DNA from: Muribaculaceae bacterium
GTDB taxonomy: Bacteria > Bacteroidota > Bacteroidia > Bacteroidales > Muribaculaceae
Direction: 5' to 3'
Length of the DNA: 64,000 nucleotides
Assembly (NCBI GenBank): GCA_022510465.1
Contig: JAFLTJ010000003.1
Location: 1-64,000 of the forward strand
Under the pieces are notes generated by a model. It ran no database searches. It was given only the letters and a program-made list of their open reading frames with translations, and was not told the DNA's origin. Below are positions 62,237 through 64,000 of this stretch, piece by piece; positions within the stretch are counted from its first letter, which is position 1, and every line of letters starts with the position of its first letter. The position numbers were made by a program, and so were the translations under genes.

Positions 62237-62605
62237 CGGACCCATCACACCGCGTCAGCCCGGAAAGCAGGCTTCCAAGCCTGCGCCTTTCACCGTGACC
62301 CATGCTGCCGTTTTTTCCGCAGGCTTGGAAGCCTGCGGCTCCGGGGCCGTGCAAAATTGCCCGGAGGGCATAAAGATTGTTAGCCCTCGACTTTCGAGCC
62401 GCCAGGCGAGTTGTCGGGGGTCGCTTCCAAGCCTGCGGCATTCACAGCGACCCATCACACCGCGTCAGCCTGGAAAGCAGGCTTCCAAGCCTGCGGTAGC
62501 GCCGCGGAGCGGCAGCCACTTCGATAACCCCGTACGAGCTCGCACCGCGAGCGACGTGCGGGGCCAGCGCCACTTCACGACATCGCACCCCGGCGGGGTG
62601 CTACT
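62237..62605. repeat. REP-like mosaic island (modules A, B, C, D)
   Basis: Inverted module A pair at 62267-62284 and 62319-62336 (start-to-start 52), a further perfect A at 62467-62484 and a half copy near 62423-62436. Module B at about 62356-62420 uses the TTTCGAGCC...GGCGAGTT loop variant between arms CCCTCGAC and GTCGGGGG. Module C (CCGCGGAGCGGCAGCCACTTCG then CCCCGTACGAGCTCGC) runs from about 62500 to 62563. Module D (GCACCCCGGCGGGGTGC) is at about 62585-62601. Confidence 0.88.
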
Positions 62606-62627
62606 TTTACCGAGTGACCACCCCACC

Positions 62628-62672
62628 AAAAAAACGAAAGCCGGCAACCTCACGGTAACCGGCTTCCTTAAA
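62628..62672 (-). terminator. Terminator of the secreted-protein gene at 62711
   Basis: AAGCCGG (62638-62644) pairs with CCGGCTT (62659-62665), with an inner ACC/GGT stem around TCAC. On the minus strand it is followed by CGTTTTTTT. It separates the gene from the repeat island. Confidence 0.75.
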
Positions 62673-62710
62673 CAAAAACTCTATAAAATAAAAAAACTCT
62701 GTTCGTTTAT

Positions 62711-64000
62711 TTATCGGTTGATATATTTGCGGCCATTTTTGATTACCAAACCACGATACGACTCGTCAACGCGCTGGCCATACACATTATACATCGGCCC
62801 GTCAACCGCCTCCGGGTCAACCGCATCAATCTCAACCTCCTCTATGCCCGTCACCAGCCCAAAGCCCGACGTCACCAGCTTGCTGTTAAATCCGGTCGCA
62901 TTATCCTTTATATAGAAATAGAAGTATCCATCCTCCTCAACCGTAAGTTCAAGCGGCTCTTGCGCCGTTTCGGCGGCCTCGGCAACACCGGGCTCTCTCA
63001 TCATATTCCAGGCTGCTTTATTGGTTTTCGGCTTCGGAGCGTTTATTTTAAAGAAACTACCACCATTCAAATCTTCGGTGCTAAGCACGCCACCAACATT
63101 TACAAACGGATAATTCTTCACCGAGAACGTCTTATAATCACCGCTGCCCATATTTCCTCGCGAGCCCGCATCCGCGGTAACCGGGCGGAAATACCACCAC
63201 AGCTCCTGGTCCGGATTCGCTGCGTTATAGGTTATCGTGCCTCCTCGGTCTATCGCCACCACGTCAGAAGCAAGATACAGCACTTTTTCTCCATTCTTAT
63301 ATTTATATTCAAGATAGGTGCCTGCTGCTTCACCTTGGGGAACCGGAACATCTTTTTTGTCTACATAAACCGCGTCAATTATCCCAAAGAACTGATTGTT
63401 GCCGAGTTGAAAAGAGAACGATTCATCTGCCGTAACTTCAAAATCAAGAGTAGTCGTTTGAGCATTAATTGCATCGCGAGGATAGTCAAATGTTGTATCG
63501 GTAAATTTGCCGCCAAAAAGATTTGATACGTATGATTCATTTCCATTCGAGAGGTTGCTATCATCCAAGTTCGTATAACCGTGAATCTTGATTGACGACG
63601 TTATCAATTTGCCACTCGGAGCCGTTATCGTATATACAACCTGCCCGTAGCGCAACTGCAACGCTCCATAGTAGTCATAATCATTTTTGTATATTACAAG
63701 GTCTCCTGAATTAAACGATTGGATTGGATAGGTCACTGTGGGGTCGTCTTTCGCGTCTCCGTATAGCTCGGCTCCTGATTCCAATGTAAGTGTCGATTCT
63801 TTAATCGCAATTTTGTTGTCTTTAACAACTTCAGGAACCAGGTCACCGTCATCATAGCTGAATACAGCATGCTCATGCTCGCCAATTGTCGTGTGGTCAT
63901 AATCCAATACCGGCGGCGTGTACTGATACAAAGCTCCGGAGGTCTTAAGCTCTACATTGATTGTTAGAACCTTCATTTCGCCACCGTCATCATGCAGTTC
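62711..64000 (-). CDS. C-terminal part of a large secreted protein (paralogue of 39162-42191)
   Basis: About 429 residues visible; the frame stays open to the window edge, so the 5' end is missing. It matches the last part of the protein at 39162 in order: GEMKVLTINVEL, HEHAVFSYDDG, SSIKIHGYTN, FGGKFTD, VDAVYVDKKDVP-like IIDAVYVDKKD, DQELWWYFRPV and the tail MYNVYGQRVDESYRGLVIKN then GRKYINR. No signal peptide is seen because the start is outside. Function unknown; the shared tail suggests a common export or anchoring route. Confidence 0.85.
   Translation of the reverse strand, partial: ELHDDGGEMKVLTINVELKTSGALYQYTPPVLDYDHTTIGEHEHAVFSYDDGDLVPEVVKDNKIAIKESTLTLESGAELYGDAKDDPTVTYPIQSFNSGDLVIYKNDYDYYGALQLRYGQVVYTITAPSGKLITSSIKIHGYTNLDDSNLSNGNESYVSNLFGGKFTDTTFDYPRDAINAQTTTLDFEVTADESFSFQLGNNQFFGIIDAVYVDKKDVPVPQGEAAGTYLEYKYKNGEKVLYLASDVVAIDRGGTITYNAANPDQELWWYFRPVTADAGSRGNMGSGDYKTFSVKNYPFVNVGGVLSTEDLNGGSFFKINAPKPKTNKAAWNMMREPGVAEAAETAQEPLELTVEEDGYFYFYIKDNATGFNSKLVTSGFGLVTGIEEVEIDAVDPEAVDGPMYNVYGQRVDESYRGLVIKNGRKYINR

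Noticed and set aside
62295-62915. A plus-strand reading frame of about 200 residues
   Set aside because: Its first half is repeat sequence and its second half is antisense to the secreted-protein gene; the same applies to frames at 50271-50825 and 57106-57405.

Overview
The window is a piece of a Bacteroidota chromosome, most likely order Bacteroidales. Evidence: a SusC/SusD pair and a second TonB-dependent receptor, several Bacteroidota-only families (DUF3575, DUF4974, DUF5106, DUF5689), and promoters of the Bacteroides type (TTTG, about 20 bases, TAnnTTTG) at many loci. The tails of two secreted proteins suggest a Muribaculaceae- or Prevotella-like organism; that narrower placement is inference. 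Nearly everything was read from sequence and family knowledge without database searches.

Layout. 1-13.6 kb: tRNA-Asn, greA-HIT, ferritin plus a DNA-repair alkyltransferase, cytidine deaminase, and two minus-strand groups. These groups hold cyclophilin/M16 protease genes, and a Na/phosphate transporter followed by an atypical response regulator, RNase HII, a DUF3575 envelope protein and an AraC regulator; aroQ, an O-methyltransferase and an epimerase follow. 13.5-15.0 kb: tRNA-Ser followed by an AT-rich insert with a broken ATP-binding regulator fragment and an acyltransferase. 15.1-38.6 kb: 22 minus-strand genes in a row with very short gaps, mixing housekeeping (pheS, nth, recO, ychF, miaA, kdsA, rsmE, mnmA) with envelope and unusual genes (a REC-REC-ATP-grasp protein, a membrane-bound degenerate NUDIX protein, dipeptidyl peptidase IV, a TPR protein). 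38.6-64 kb: accessory and surface functions: two paralogous large secreted proteins, a lipoprotein-pseudokinase pair, a GNAT-like protein, a histidine phosphatase with a large membrane protein, the SusC/SusD pair, glutamate racemase, and a TonB receptor with a DUF5689-like lipoprotein.

The most interesting signal is a family of composite palindromic repeats filling most large intergenic gaps between 38.6 and 62.6 kb, with one outlier at 15.07 kb. The core is an 18-base palindrome. At five places two cores face each other at a constant 52-53 base offset, resembling the BIME/REP elements of enterobacteria, and base changes in the stem are compensated. Other modules (B, C, D) are attached in mosaic order. 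At 49.1-49.8 kb two module-B copies in inverted orientation flank an intact REP-associated tyrosine transposase (RAYT), so the window may hold both the REP family and its mobilising enzyme. The same island carries an orphan HigA antitoxin and an orphan MNT nucleotidyltransferase.
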